Shown here: in pieces, positions 34,685 to 42,261 of the stretch
Layout: each line of letters begins with the position of its first letter
How positions within the stretch are numbered: the first letter of the stretch is position 1
Origin: Flavobacterium beibuense
GTDB taxonomy: Bacteria > Bacteroidota > Bacteroidia > Flavobacteriales > Flavobacteriaceae
Direction of reading: 5' to 3'
NCBI RefSeq assembly: GCF_004151245.1
Contig: NZ_JUIW01000013.1
Location: 1-64,000, forward strand
Length of the DNA stretch: 64,000 nucleotides
Program-made: the position numbers and the translations under genes
The notes under the pieces: model-generated
Told to the model about the DNA's origin: nothing
Seen by the model: the letters and a program-made list of their open reading frames with translations, nothing else
Database searches by the model: none

Positions 34685-34715
34685 AACGTTTGTTTAAATT
34701 AAACGTTTGTTTAAA
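34682..34715. repeat. Tandem 17-bp operator-like repeat
   Basis: Two identical 17-bp units, TTAAACGTTTGTTTAAA, stand head to tail at 34682-34698 and 34699-34715. Each holds the palindrome AAACGTTT. They cover the space where the tetR promoter spacer and -33 region should be, as expected for sites of the TetR repressor. Confidence 0.65.
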
Positions 34716-34848
34716 TTTACTGTTAACAGTTATTTAACAAATAACGTTATAGTTAGTAAGGGTGTTAAAAAGTATACTAACCCTTTACGTTATTCCGTTA
34801 GTATTATGTTACAAAAAACCAAATATCAAATTTATTCTCGTAAGCCAA

Positions 34849-35841
34849 ATGAAGATTTTAAAAGCCTTTCTATTAAGTTTAGCCCTATGCAGTACGGCCG
34901 GAGTTAATGCACAAAAGGTATTTGCTTCTGCAAAATATACCCAAATGTGCAGTTATTACGGAGAAGCTGTTACGGGTGATATCCATGCCTATAAACCTGA
35001 AGCCTCGGCAGAGTCGGCAGTAAAAAATATTATGTCGGTAATTGGCCTTAAGGCTAATTTTGAATTGCGTGCTGCAAATGTACCTAATGCTGCTGCCGTT
35101 ATTTTAAAAGGTAAACGCTACATATTATATAACCCAAAGTTTATGGCTAACATCAACTCGGTAACAGGTAGTGACTGGGCAGCCATAAGTATACTGGCAC
35201 ACGAAATAGGGCATCACCTTAACGGGCATACGCTGGACAATGTGGGCAGCAGACCACAAACAGAACTTGATGCCGATGAGTTTTCCGGTTTTGTATTGGG
35301 CAGGTTGGGAGCCACTCTTGCCGATGCTCAGGCTGTAATGGGTACCATAGCTAGCATTAAGGGGTCGCATTCTCATCCTCCTAAAAGCGACAGGCTTATT
35401 GCTATTGCGGCTGGATGGAACAGGGCAGGCGGGAATGTTGTTGCTGCACAGCCTGTAGTGCAAATCCAACCCGAAAAGCCAAAACCTGTAGCGGTTGTCG
35501 AAAAGCCAAAAGAGGTAGCCCAGCCTAAACAGGTGTTAGTACAAAAAAACCTAACTCGTGAAGAAAGAATACAGCAAAGTGCACAGTATGATAAGAACAT
35601 AGCCAGCGATGCTTACTTTCGCCATGACCCTAAGGGCAAATATTACCTGACGGTAAAAGGTAACCTGGTTCAGGTGGAGAAGGATAAAGTATATTTAGTA
35701 GCCAGACTCGTGAGGTCAAACAGATCGGGGTATAAAATGATGCTTACCGATAATGATAAAACCAACTTATATATAGATAACGGAGGTGCTTTGGTTAACG
35801 AATCGGGCAGCACGGTGGGTGTACTAAAGGCAAGGCGTTAA
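34849..35841 (+). CDS. Exported zincin-like metallopeptidase
   Basis: A 330-residue exported protein; the start at 34849 gives the signal peptide MKILKAFLLSLALCSTAGVNAQ, whereas the open frame upstream to 34762 does not. The catalytic segment is ILAHEIGHHLNGHTLD with the third ligand in ELDADEFSGF, as in M48-type gluzincins. A Lys/Pro/Val-rich linker (residues about 205-240) leads to a small C-terminal domain (about 260-330). It stands divergent from the tetR operon. The substrate is unknown. Confidence 0.82.
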   Translation: MKILKAFLLSLALCSTAGVNAQKVFASAKYTQMCSYYGEAVTGDIHAYKPEASAESAVKNIMSVIGLKANFELRAANVPNAAAVILKGKRYILYNPKFMANINSVTGSDWAAISILAHEIGHHLNGHTLDNVGSRPQTELDADEFSGFVLGRLGATLADAQAVMGTIASIKGSHSHPPKSDRLIAIAAGWNRAGGNVVAAQPVVQIQPEKPKPVAVVEKPKEVAQPKQVLVQKNLTREERIQQSAQYDKNIASDAYFRHDPKGKYYLTVKGNLVQVEKDKVYLVARLVRSNRSGYKMMLTDNDKTNLYIDNGGALVNESGSTVGVLKARR

Positions 35842-35931
35842 ATGTCTGATTATTAATAATTATTTGCCGATAAAATAGTAAATTAGATGCGGTTTTGGCT
35901 GTGGCTGAGACCGCTTTTAATTTTCAAGGAT

Positions 35932-36489
35932 ATGCAGTTGAGTATTTTATGGAAGGGGATAAAAAACGACACAGACGAACATTGTGCCGTAAATTACCGT
36001 GATACCACTATCTCGGTACATTCTGAAATTGAAGGTTGGGTTAAAAGAAAACCTGTTTATGCAGAATACTGGTTAACACTTAATAATAACTGGGAAGTAA
36101 GGTCGTTTGAAATATCGGCTAATGTGGCTGATAAGACTTATAAATATTCTTTAGGTTTAGATGATAACGAACACTGGAAATGCAAAAAGAACCTGCCTCA
36201 CTTTTACTTTGAAGGCTGTAACTATATTGATATATCGCTAACTCCGTTAACAAACACGCTTCCGGTAAATAATTTACATTTACTGAAAGGCGAGAGCAAA
36301 GAGATTAGCCTTATTTATGTAGATATACTGGCTAATGAAGCAAGGAGGGAAAGGCAAAAATATACCAGGTTGGATGAGCAGCTTTACCGCTTTGATAACC
36401 TGAAAGGCTTTACGGCAGATATTGAGGTAGATAAGGATGGTTTTGTAGTGGATTACCCGGGGTTGTTTGAGCTAGTACAGATTAGATAA
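35932..36489 (+). CDS. Putative glycolipid-binding family protein
   Basis: About 185 residues from MQLSILWKGIKNDTDEHCAV; the frame is open from 35887, but the preceding 15 residues do not look like family sequence. The WKG start, HSEIEGWVKRKPVYAEYWLT, CNYIDISLTPLTNTLPVNNL and the late YRFDNLKGFTADIEVDKDGF fit the small family annotated as putative glycolipid-binding (PF06475), with a beta-barrel-like fold. No signal peptide. Leads a rightward run of small genes. Confidence 0.75.
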   Translation: MQLSILWKGIKNDTDEHCAVNYRDTTISVHSEIEGWVKRKPVYAEYWLTLNNNWEVRSFEISANVADKTYKYSLGLDDNEHWKCKKNLPHFYFEGCNYIDISLTPLTNTLPVNNLHLLKGESKEISLIYVDILANEARRERQKYTRLDEQLYRFDNLKGFTADIEVDKDGFVVDYPGLFELVQIR

Positions 36490-36505
36490 ACTATTTAGCT
36501 ATATA

Positions 36506-36904
36506 ATGGAACTTAACTACAGGATTAACTCCGTACCACATACGCTTGATATTATAGACCTTTATACCAGTGCCGGATTGAAACGTCCGGTTGAGGATGC
36601 CGAAAGAATCGGTACCATGTATGCCAATTCCAACCTGATAGTATCGGTTTACCACGAAGATAGACTGGTAGGGGTAGCACGTTCGGTCACAGATTTTTGT
36701 TATTGCTGTTATCTCTCAGATCTTGCCATAAGGGAAGAATATAAAAACCTGGGTATTGGCAAACGTCTTATAGAACTTACACAGGAAAGGCTTGGGGATA
36801 AGGTTGCCCTGTTATTGCTTTCGGCACCGGGTGCTATGGAGTATTACCCAAAAGTTGGTTTCGAAAAAATTGAGAATGGCTTTATTATTCACCGTAAGGT
36901 TTAA
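36506..36904 (+). CDS. GNAT family N-acetyltransferase
   Basis: A 132-residue acetyltransferase. Motif A, for acetyl-CoA, is seen in SDLAIREEYKNLGIGKRLIE, and the closing strand in GAMEYYPKVGFEKIENGFI. Length and order are those of a minimal GNAT domain. Acceptor substrate unknown. It follows the glycolipid-binding-like gene by 16 bases and precedes the HAD gene by 39, so a shared transcript is likely. Confidence 0.88.
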   Translation: MELNYRINSVPHTLDIIDLYTSAGLKRPVEDAERIGTMYANSNLIVSVYHEDRLVGVARSVTDFCYCCYLSDLAIREEYKNLGIGKRLIELTQERLGDKVALLLLSAPGAMEYYPKVGFEKIENGFIIHRKV

Positions 36905-36943
36905 GCTAAATCTTTAAATTTGTAGAAAACCATTTGTAAAGCC

Positions 36944-37636
36944 ATGAAATCTTTAAAAGTAATTGCCTTTGATGCCGACGATACCCTTTTTATAAACGAA
37001 CCCTATTTTGAAGAGACCGAAAAGAAATTTTGCGGACTCATGGAAAACTATCTTTCTCATCAAAGCCTGTCTCAGGCACTTTTTAAACACCAAATAGAAA
37101 ACCTTCCGCTGTATGGTTATGGCATAAAAAGCTATATCTTAAGCATGATACAAACAGCCATAGAGGTTTCAGATGGTACAGTAAGCATAAAACATATCGA
37201 TAAAATACTGGAACTGGGTAAGGAGCTCCTGCAAAAGCCCATAGTGTTATTAGAGGGGGTAGAACAAACCCTGAAGGCACTTCATAGTAATTATAAACTG
37301 GTCGTGGCAACAAAAGGCGACCTTAAAGACCAACAGCGTAAGTTGCACGATTCAGGCCTTGGGGAATACTTTCACCACATAGAGGTAATGGCTGATAAAA
37401 AAGAGCTTAACTATAATAAGCTTTTAAAAAGGCTGGATATAGAGCCGCACGAGTTCTTTATGATAGGGAATTCGTTAAGGTCAGATGTGTTGCCGGTGCT
37501 TAATATTGGCGGATATGCCTGCCATGTTCCGTTTCATACTACGTGGGCACACGAGCTTATAGATCATGAAATTGAACACGATAACTTTTATGAGATAAAA
37601 AAACTGAACGAAATTATCCCCTTACTGCTTCCTTAA
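36944..37636 (+). CDS. HAD superfamily hydrolase
   Basis: A 230-residue phosphatase-like protein. Motif I is AFDADDTLF with the nucleophile Asp, motif II VVATKGD, motif III the lysine of ADKKELNYNKL, and motif IV MIGNSLRSDVLP. A helical cap lies between motifs I and II (residues about 20-90), as in type I HAD enzymes of the phosphoglycolate-phosphatase kind. Substrate not predictable. Confidence 0.88.
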   Translation: MKSLKVIAFDADDTLFINEPYFEETEKKFCGLMENYLSHQSLSQALFKHQIENLPLYGYGIKSYILSMIQTAIEVSDGTVSIKHIDKILELGKELLQKPIVLLEGVEQTLKALHSNYKLVVATKGDLKDQQRKLHDSGLGEYFHHIEVMADKKELNYNKLLKRLDIEPHEFFMIGNSLRSDVLPVLNIGGYACHVPFHTTWAHELIDHEIEHDNFYEIKKLNEIIPLLLP

Positions 37637-37645
37637 TTACTGTCT

Positions 37646-38206
37646 ATGAAACCACGCTTTTTTAAAACTCCTGCCGACTTTAGAGAATGGTTAGAAGAGA
37701 ATCATGAAACAGCCCCCGAGCTGCTTGTGGGTTTTTACAAAGTAGGAACCGGAAAGCCAAGTATTACATGGCCGCAATCGGTAGATGAGGCATTATGTTT
37801 TGGCTGGATAGACGGCATTAGGCGTACTATTGATGAAGAAACTTATTCCATACGGTTTACTCCGCGAAGGCCAACCAGTATATGGAGTGCGGTAAACGTA
37901 AAAAAGATGGAAGAACTCCTTGGAGCCGGTTTGGTCAAGCCTATGGGGATAGCAGCTTATGAAAAGCTGAAAGAGGGTAAAACTAAAATATATTCCCATG
38001 AAAGGAAAGCACCTGCAGAGTTTACCAAAGAGCAGGAAAAACTGTTTAAAACCCACAAAGCTGCCTGGGAATTTTTTAATGCTCAGGCACCTTATTATAA
38101 AAATCTTATGAAGCACTGGGTTACTTCTGCCAAGCAGGAAAAAACACAGATATCCCGACTGGAAAAACTGATAGATACGTCAAAAAAAAGCCAAAGAATC
38201 CGATGA
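37646..38206 (+). CDS. YdeI/OmpD-associated family protein
   Basis: A 186-residue soluble protein of the YdeI/OmdA group. Diagnostic are KTPADFREWLEENHETAPEL, the TWPQSVDEALCFGWIDGIRR core, and RFTPRRPTSIWSAVNVKKME. Homologues are called bacteriocin-protection proteins in some species, but the basis is thin and the role here is unknown. It lies 9 bases after the HAD gene. Confidence 0.85.
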   Translation: MKPRFFKTPADFREWLEENHETAPELLVGFYKVGTGKPSITWPQSVDEALCFGWIDGIRRTIDEETYSIRFTPRRPTSIWSAVNVKKMEELLGAGLVKPMGIAAYEKLKEGKTKIYSHERKAPAEFTKEQEKLFKTHKAAWEFFNAQAPYYKNLMKHWVTSAKQEKTQISRLEKLIDTSKKSQRIR

Positions 38207-38292
38207 AAGGTCATTTTTGTACGTTAAAGCGCACATTTTTTTATATATTTTTGGTGGTGTTAGTATAAACATAAACTCAAAACCAGCTAATT

Positions 38293-38913
38293 ATGAAAAA
38301 ACACCTTATCAGAAATCTTTTCGCTATCGGAGTACTAATATGTTTTGCTTTTGCATTACCAAATTTCAGCAAAAAAGAATTTAACGTAGTTATTGATGCC
38401 GCACACGGCGGTAAAGACTATGGAGCTGTATATAATGATTACATGGAGAAAGATATTGCTGCAATTATTGCTAAGAAGATTGAAGCACTTAATAAAGACA
38501 ACAAGGATGTAAAAATACATTTCACAAGAACAGGAGATGAATTCGTGAACTTAAACGAAAGGGTAGAGAAAATTAATAAAATTAAGCCCGATCTTGTTTT
38601 ATCTTTACACCTTAATGCTGCAAGAAATCCTGAAAACACCGTTTCAGGAATGGAGATTTTTATAGCTAAGGAGTCTGACCAGAAAGAACAGTCAGCACAG
38701 TATGCAAAACAGCTTACCGAAAAAATAGGAAAAGATTATACTGTGGTAACTAAAGAAGCGGGTTTCTATATGCTTAAAAAAGCAGAAGCTCCGGCGCTTG
38801 TTTTTGAAATGGGCTTTATTACTTCAGAAAAAGACAGAGGTTACCTTACATCAGAAGAAGGTCAGGATAAGCTTGCTACCCTAATAGCAAACTTTATTAC
38901 CGACATAAAATAA
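38293..38913 (+). CDS. N-acetylmuramoyl-L-alanine amidase (Amidase_3)
   Basis: Cleaves the amide bond between N-acetylmuramic acid and the stem peptide. The 206 residues start with a membrane anchor or signal peptide (LIRNLFAIGVLICFAFALP). The zinc ligands and catalytic residues of the AmiC type are seen in VIDAAHGGKDYGA (His), YMEKDIAAIIAKKI (Glu), LVLSLHLNAA (His) and ALVFEMGFIT (catalytic Glu). There is no SPOR or other targeting domain. The next gene, a DUF6526 protein, starts 2 bases later. Confidence 0.92.
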   Translation: MKKHLIRNLFAIGVLICFAFALPNFSKKEFNVVIDAAHGGKDYGAVYNDYMEKDIAAIIAKKIEALNKDNKDVKIHFTRTGDEFVNLNERVEKINKIKPDLVLSLHLNAARNPENTVSGMEIFIAKESDQKEQSAQYAKQLTEKIGKDYTVVTKEAGFYMLKKAEAPALVFEMGFITSEKDRGYLTSEEGQDKLATLIANFITDIK

Positions 38914-38915
38914 TT

Positions 38916-39353
38916 ATGATGAAAGAACAGAACTATACAAACCACATACGTTTTTACACACCGCACCATTTTGTGTTTTACCCTGTAATGATTTTATTAA
39001 TGGGTATGTGTGTAGGATATGCTTTTAATAACGAAGACTGGCTTATATGGCTATCTATGTTCCTTCTTTTTTTATCGGTTACATTGGTAAGCTTTATGCT
39101 AAGGCAACATTATGCCTTAACGCTGCAGGACAGGATAGTTTTACTGGAACTGCGTTACCGTTATTATGCAATTACGGGCAACAGGCTGGAGTCTTATGAA
39201 GAGAATCTTAGCAAAGGACAGCTTTTTGCGCTTCGTTTTGCTCCCGATGATGAGCTTCCCGCCTTACTGCAAAGGTCAATAGACGAGAACCTATCGCCAA
39301 ATTCTATAAAGAAATCGGTTAGAAACTGGAAACCCGATAATAACAGGGTATAA
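38916..39353 (+). CDS. DUF6526 family membrane protein
   Basis: A 145-residue protein with two membrane helices (FVFYPVMILLMGMCVGYAF and WLIWLSMFLLFLSVTLVSFM) and a soluble C-terminal part containing QDRIVLLELRYRYYAITG and FALRFAPDDELPALLQR. This is the DUF6526 pattern, small inner-membrane proteins of unknown function. Two in-frame Met codons (38916, 38919) are possible starts. Co-transcribed with the amidase, followed by a terminator. Confidence 0.82.
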   Translation: MMKEQNYTNHIRFYTPHHFVFYPVMILLMGMCVGYAFNNEDWLIWLSMFLLFLSVTLVSFMLRQHYALTLQDRIVLLELRYRYYAITGNRLESYEENLSKGQLFALRFAPDDELPALLQRSIDENLSPNSIKKSVRNWKPDNNRV

Positions 39354-39357
39354 AATA

Positions 39358-39388
39358 AAAGAAGCCTGCTCTAAAGCAGGCTTCTTAC
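39358..39388 (+). terminator. Terminator after the amidase-DUF6526 unit
   Basis: Arms AGAAGCCTGCT (39360-39370) and AGCAGGCTTCT (39375-39385), loop CTAA. The T-run is poor on the plus side and better on the minus side. Confidence 0.65.
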
Positions 39389-39436
39389 ATAGAATTAGGG
39401 TTGGAACCCACACAAAAAAAATTCTTACTCTAACTC

Positions 39437-39805
39437 CTAGATGTTTCTTCGGTCGTCGTGGTCATAATGTTGTTCGTCATCATTATAATGTTGTTCGTCA
39501 TCATTATAACGTCCGTGCGTTCTTCTTTCCTCATCAATGTCTCTGCCGGGGCTGCGCTGCATCTGATCACTTTCATTCCAGTTACGGTCTGTATCTCCGT
39601 TTGCCCTGCGTTCTTCACGCCAGGTATTCTCATCTTCATTAAAAGTTCTGGAGTGCATTTGCCTTGCATCGTCAAGGTTACCTTCTGTAGAGGACCTGTT
39701 GTCCCTTTCCCAATATTCCCTACGGTCGGCATTACGCCCCCTTGCCCTTACAGGCTCGCCGGATGTGTTGCCTAAATGACCGGTATTTTCATTTATATCA
39801 GTCAT
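39437..39805 (-). CDS. Small hydrophilic repeat protein, function unknown
   Basis: A 122-residue, highly charged protein, rich in Asp, Glu, Arg and Asn and with no hydrophobic segment, so it is probably disordered. Near its C-terminus it carries a tandem heptad NDDEQHY encoded by a perfect 21-bp DNA repeat. It begins 6 bases after a 53-residue gene and shares its promoter. Similar low-complexity proteins in bacteria are linked to desiccation or general stress, but that is only a guess here. Confidence 0.65.
   Translation of the reverse strand: MTDINENTGHLGNTSGEPVRARGRNADRREYWERDNRSSTEGNLDDARQMHSRTFNEDENTWREERRANGDTDRNWNESDQMQRSPGRDIDEERRTHGRYNDDEQHYNDDEQHYDHDDRRNI
39464..39505. repeat. Perfect 21-bp tandem repeat within a coding region
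   Basis: The unit at 39464-39484 is repeated exactly at 39485-39505. It encodes seven residues, NDDEQHY, so copy number can change without breaking the frame. Confidence 0.85.
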
Positions 39806-39811
39806 AATATC

Positions 39812-39973
39812 TTAGTTTGAATTATTATTGTTTTCTCTTTCTTTTCTTTCTGCTACCTTTTCAGCTTCAGCAACATATTCCTTCGTTCCTTTAAGGTCTT
39901 TTTCGCTTAAATCTTCCCCACTTGAAACTTTAGGAGCAGGGGTTTGTCTTTGATCTTCTTCATTATGTCCCAT
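39812..39973 (-). CDS. Small 53-residue hydrophilic protein
   Basis: A short gene reading MGHNEEDQRQTPAPKVSSGE and then a helical, charged part, KEYVAEAEKVAERKERE, ending in an Asn run. No signal peptide or membrane helix. It is followed after 6 bases by the 122-residue hydrophilic gene on the same strand. The upstream motif TGTTAATTGGC, 57 bases before the start, is shared with other genes of the cluster (41315-41327 and 42166-42179), which supports it being a real, regulated gene. Confidence 0.6.
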   Translation of the reverse strand: MGHNEEDQRQTPAPKVSSGEDLSEKDLKGTKEYVAEAEKVAERKERENNNNSN

Positions 39974-40277
39974 AACTCTTTTATTTTTTGGTTATATACA
40001 AAGTTCGCTACTATATACTGCCTACAGAAGCCAATTAACAGTACTTTTTAGGTAAAATGTTAGAAAAAGTTTTAACAGTAAGCGGCAGGGCCGTATTCAA
40101 CGCATATTAACATTTAAGGCCTTAGCATTTATAAAGGAAAGTTTAACAAACAATTCACTTAAAGAGTTGTAAAAGAGGGAATAATAGTGAGTAAATTAGT
40201 AGTTAGATTATAAGGTTATCCTTATAAAAAGGAAATCCAAAAGTCAGATTTAACCAATTTAAAATAAACATACTATT
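39974..40277. other. 304-base intergenic region between divergent stress-like genes
   Basis: No gene seen. On the minus strand it holds the motif TGTTAATTGGC (40030-40040), the likely promoter element of the 53-residue gene. Towards the YceI side it has the palindrome AAGGCCTT (near 40117-40125) and short AT-rich inverted repeats, for example TCCTT/AAGGA around 40218-40232. No TAnnTTTG box was found for the YceI gene. Confidence 0.5.
40030..40040 (-). promoter_or_regulatory. Shared upstream motif, 53-residue gene
   Basis: Minus-strand TGTTAATTGGC, 57 bases before the ATG. The wider stretch matches 15 of 17 positions (TGTTAAwTGGCTTyTGT) with the motif upstream of the 135-residue gene at 41255. 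Confidence 0.45.
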
Positions 40278-40820
40278 ATGGAAAGAGCAAAATGGACAGT
40301 GGATCTATCCCATTCTGATATACAGTTTAAAATAAGGCATTTGGTTATAGCAAATATTTCAGGGTATTTCAGGGCATTTTCGGGTACCATGTATGCCGGT
40401 AAGGATGATTTTACCGATGCCGAGTTTAAACTTGCCGTTGATGTTTACAGTGTTGACACCAATAATGTAGAAAGGGATGAACACTTAAAGTCAGCCGACT
40501 TCTTTAATGCTGATTACTATCCTGAAATGGAGTTTGTATCGCAGTCTTTTAAACATATTGACGGAGACAGGTATGACCTTACCGGAAACATAACTATAAA
40601 AGGGATCACAAGACCAATAACCTTTAAGGTACTATTTGGCGGAGAAGCTAAAGACGGCTTTGGTAATATGAGGGCCGGTTTTGATATAAGCGGAGAAGTA
40701 AACCGTAATGATTTTGATATACATTCTAACGATACTACAGAAGCAGGCGGACTGGTATTGGGAGAAGAAATTAAAATGCATGCTAACATACAATTTGTAA
40801 AGGAAACCGATTATAATTAA
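40278..40820 (+). CDS. YceI family protein (second copy)
   Basis: A 180-residue YceI lipocalin-like protein without signal peptide. Family marks: WTVDLSHSDIQFKIRHLVI, HLKSADFFNADYYPEMEF, and GFDISGEVNRNDFDIHSND. It is clearly different from the first copy (22049-22579), so they are old paralogues. Its setting among small hydrophilic proteins hints at stress-related expression. It has its own terminator, shared with the convergent gene. Confidence 0.9.
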   Translation: MERAKWTVDLSHSDIQFKIRHLVIANISGYFRAFSGTMYAGKDDFTDAEFKLAVDVYSVDTNNVERDEHLKSADFFNADYYPEMEFVSQSFKHIDGDRYDLTGNITIKGITRPITFKVLFGGEAKDGFGNMRAGFDISGEVNRNDFDIHSNDTTEAGGLVLGEEIKMHANIQFVKETDYN

Positions 40821-40852
40821 AAAAAGCAGGATTTTATCCTGCTTTTTTTATG
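40820..40852. terminator. Shared bidirectional terminator
   Basis: Arms AAAAAGCAGGAT (40821-40832) and ATCCTGCTTTTT (40836-40847). It serves YceI on the plus strand and the 135-residue gene on the minus strand. Confidence 0.75.
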
Positions 40853-41255
40853 TATCCATATTTCCTCGATTCCGTTTGTTCTCAGGATGCGAAGGTGGAT
40901 ATCTGTCCTCTTCCGTATCCGAATTGAAATCGCGGTTCTCGGCTGTTTCCATGTCTTCGGCCTCATTGGCAGTACCGCGGCTTTTGTCTATTACTTTACC
41001 ATTGTCGCGAGTAGTTTTGTCACTCTGGCTTACGGGTACTGCATTTTCCTCATCTACATCTCGGGCACGTTTTTGTATCTCCATGTTGCCTTCTTCATCT
41101 TTCTCAACTTCGGGTTTTAACTTCCTTTTAGAAGGGTCATAATTATTGGGCAGGTTCTCGCCGCTAAAGCCTTCATTTTTAGGACTCATTTTTTCCCTGT
41201 TGTCCATTTTTTTAGACCCTAAATCTTTTGGGTCATCTGTTCCTCCCTGTGTCAT
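40848..41255 (-). CDS. Hydrophilic 135-residue protein, function unknown
   Basis: Fully hydrophilic and probably disordered: it opens with MTQGGTDDPKDLGSKKMDNR and ends SHPENKRNRGNMDT, with long runs of Asp, Glu, Lys, Asn and no hydrophobic core. I do not recognise a family. An upstream motif, TTGTTAAATGGC (minus strand, 41315-41327), lies 60 bases before the ATG and matches that of the 53-residue gene, so both are probably controlled together. Confidence 0.62.
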   Translation of the reverse strand: MTQGGTDDPKDLGSKKMDNREKMSPKNEGFSGENLPNNYDPSKRKLKPEVEKDEEGNMEIQKRARDVDEENAVPVSQSDKTTRDNGKVIDKSRGTANEAEDMETAENRDFNSDTEEDRYPPSHPENKRNRGNMDT

Positions 41256-41314
41256 AGCAATTGATTTTTAGGTTATTCTGTCATAATATTACCACTTACA
41301 TCACAAAAACAAAA

Positions 41315-41327
41315 GCCATTTAACAAA
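41315..41327 (-). promoter_or_regulatory. Shared upstream motif, 135-residue gene
   Basis: Minus-strand TTTGTTAAATGGC, 60 bases from the ATG. Related copies are at 40030-40040 and 42166-42179. Confidence 0.45.
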
Positions 41328-41336
41328 GCCTTAGCG

Positions 41337-41843
41337 CTACCTGTAGTTGACAATAAAATCGTAGTGTGACTGCACTATATTATTGACTGTTTTTTCAAGC
41401 GAATCATCTAGTGCGCTGTACCCGTCCTTTAGCTTTCCTGACGAATCAAAATAGTCGGGCAGCTTATATTCTATAAGTACGTTGCCATCGGTATAAATAT
41501 CCCCAACATTAAAACTTAGCTTATAACTGTTTTGGCTAAACTCAATTTTCATGGTGTAGCGAATCCTGAAATAAAAAACCTCACCATAGTTACGGTAGTA
41601 AAAGGCGTTCTTTTTAAAAGAGCTTATGGTCAATGAGTTGTCTGTCACTTCGGTAATATCAACAGTGTTTTTGCCAAAGTTATACTCCATGGCCCAGCTT
41701 TGTGTAAGCTTTATAAGTTTGTCATTAGGGATGCTGGGTATACTTACTTCTATTGGATCAAATCCATAAGACTGCAACTCCATTACCGGAGGCTGCGCCC
41801 ATGCAACACAATAAAAAAAGAGTAATAGTAAGGTTATCCTCAT
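41337..41843 (-). CDS. Exported protein, possibly DUF4468-like
   Basis: About 168 residues from the Met at 41843, which starts a good signal peptide (MRITLLLLFFYCVAWAQ); an ATG at 41870 would overlap the previous gene and put nine residues before the signal. The mature part, with KLIKLTQSWAMEYNFGKN and a series of beta strands, resembles the DUF4468 (TBP-like) exported proteins of Bacteroidota, but I hold this loosely. It follows the 86-residue gene by one base. Confidence 0.65.
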   Translation of the reverse strand: MRITLLLLFFYCVAWAQPPVMELQSYGFDPIEVSIPSIPNDKLIKLTQSWAMEYNFGKNTVDITEVTDNSLTISSFKKNAFYYRNYGEVFYFRIRYTMKIEFSQNSYKLSFNVGDIYTDGNVLIEYKLPDYFDSSGKLKDGYSALDDSLEKTVNNIVQSHYDFIVNYR

Positions 41844-41844
41844 A

Positions 41845-42105
41845 TCAGGAATTTTTAAGAGCCTTTTCAAATTCTTCCTGTATCCTGCTGTTAGATATCA
41901 GTAAAGGTTTTTTGTCTATGCTTATGGTAATGTCGTCACCTTCTATAGAGTAGGTTCCTGCAAATTTCCCAAGTGGGGTATTACCTTCAAAATTACCTGT
42001 TTGGTCGTTTCCGGCTAAATTGCCTTTATCGCCTACGGTACTCTTTATCTTGTTGAGCAGTTCGGTTTTATCACCCGGATATTTTACTGTAAATTGATTA
42101 GCCAT
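41845..42105 (-). CDS. Small protein of 86 residues, function unknown
   Basis: Soluble protein beginning MANQFTVKYPGDKTELLNKI with a Gly/Asn-rich middle (KGNLAGNDQTGNFEGNTPLG) and a C-terminal strand-helix, DDITISIDKKPLLISNSRIQ. No signal peptide. The pattern resembles small polyhydroxyalkanoate-regulator-like proteins that other Bacteroidota carry, but I cannot confirm a family. Forms an operon with the exported protein downstream. Confidence 0.6.
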   Translation of the reverse strand: MANQFTVKYPGDKTELLNKIKSTVGDKGNLAGNDQTGNFEGNTPLGKFAGTYSIEGDDITISIDKKPLLISNSRIQEEFEKALKNS

Positions 42106-42165
42106 AATATTTTGATTTTGATTTATAGTAAAGTTACAGAAATTATAAGCGGGGCTATGTTTACC

Positions 42166-42179
42166 TTTTGTTAAAAGGC
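42166..42179 (+). promoter_or_regulatory. Shared upstream motif, small secreted-protein gene
   Basis: TTTTGTTAAAAGGC on the plus strand matches the TTGTTAAwwGGC form seen at 41315-41327 and 40030-40040. It is also the centre of a palindrome, CCTTTT-GTT-AAAAGG (42164-42178). It lies 83 bases before the ATG at 42262. Confidence 0.4.
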
Positions 42180-42261
42180 GTAAGAAAAATACTTAGTAAT
42201 GGGTATTTTAAAGGCTGGTTTTAGCGTTATCTTTGATAGGATAACCCATAAATTTTTTAGT

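Noticed and set aside
39391..39425. GGGTTGGAACCC within an AGAATT/AATTCT repeat, considered as a tRNA T-arm
   Set aside because: No acceptor stem, anticodon arm or GGTTCRA T-loop; it is only a short palindrome next to a terminator.
39430..39732. Alternative 100-residue frame overlapping the hydrophilic repeat gene
   Set aside because: Met/Thr-rich translation with no operon context; the other frame has good spacing to the 53-residue gene and a frame-preserving repeat.
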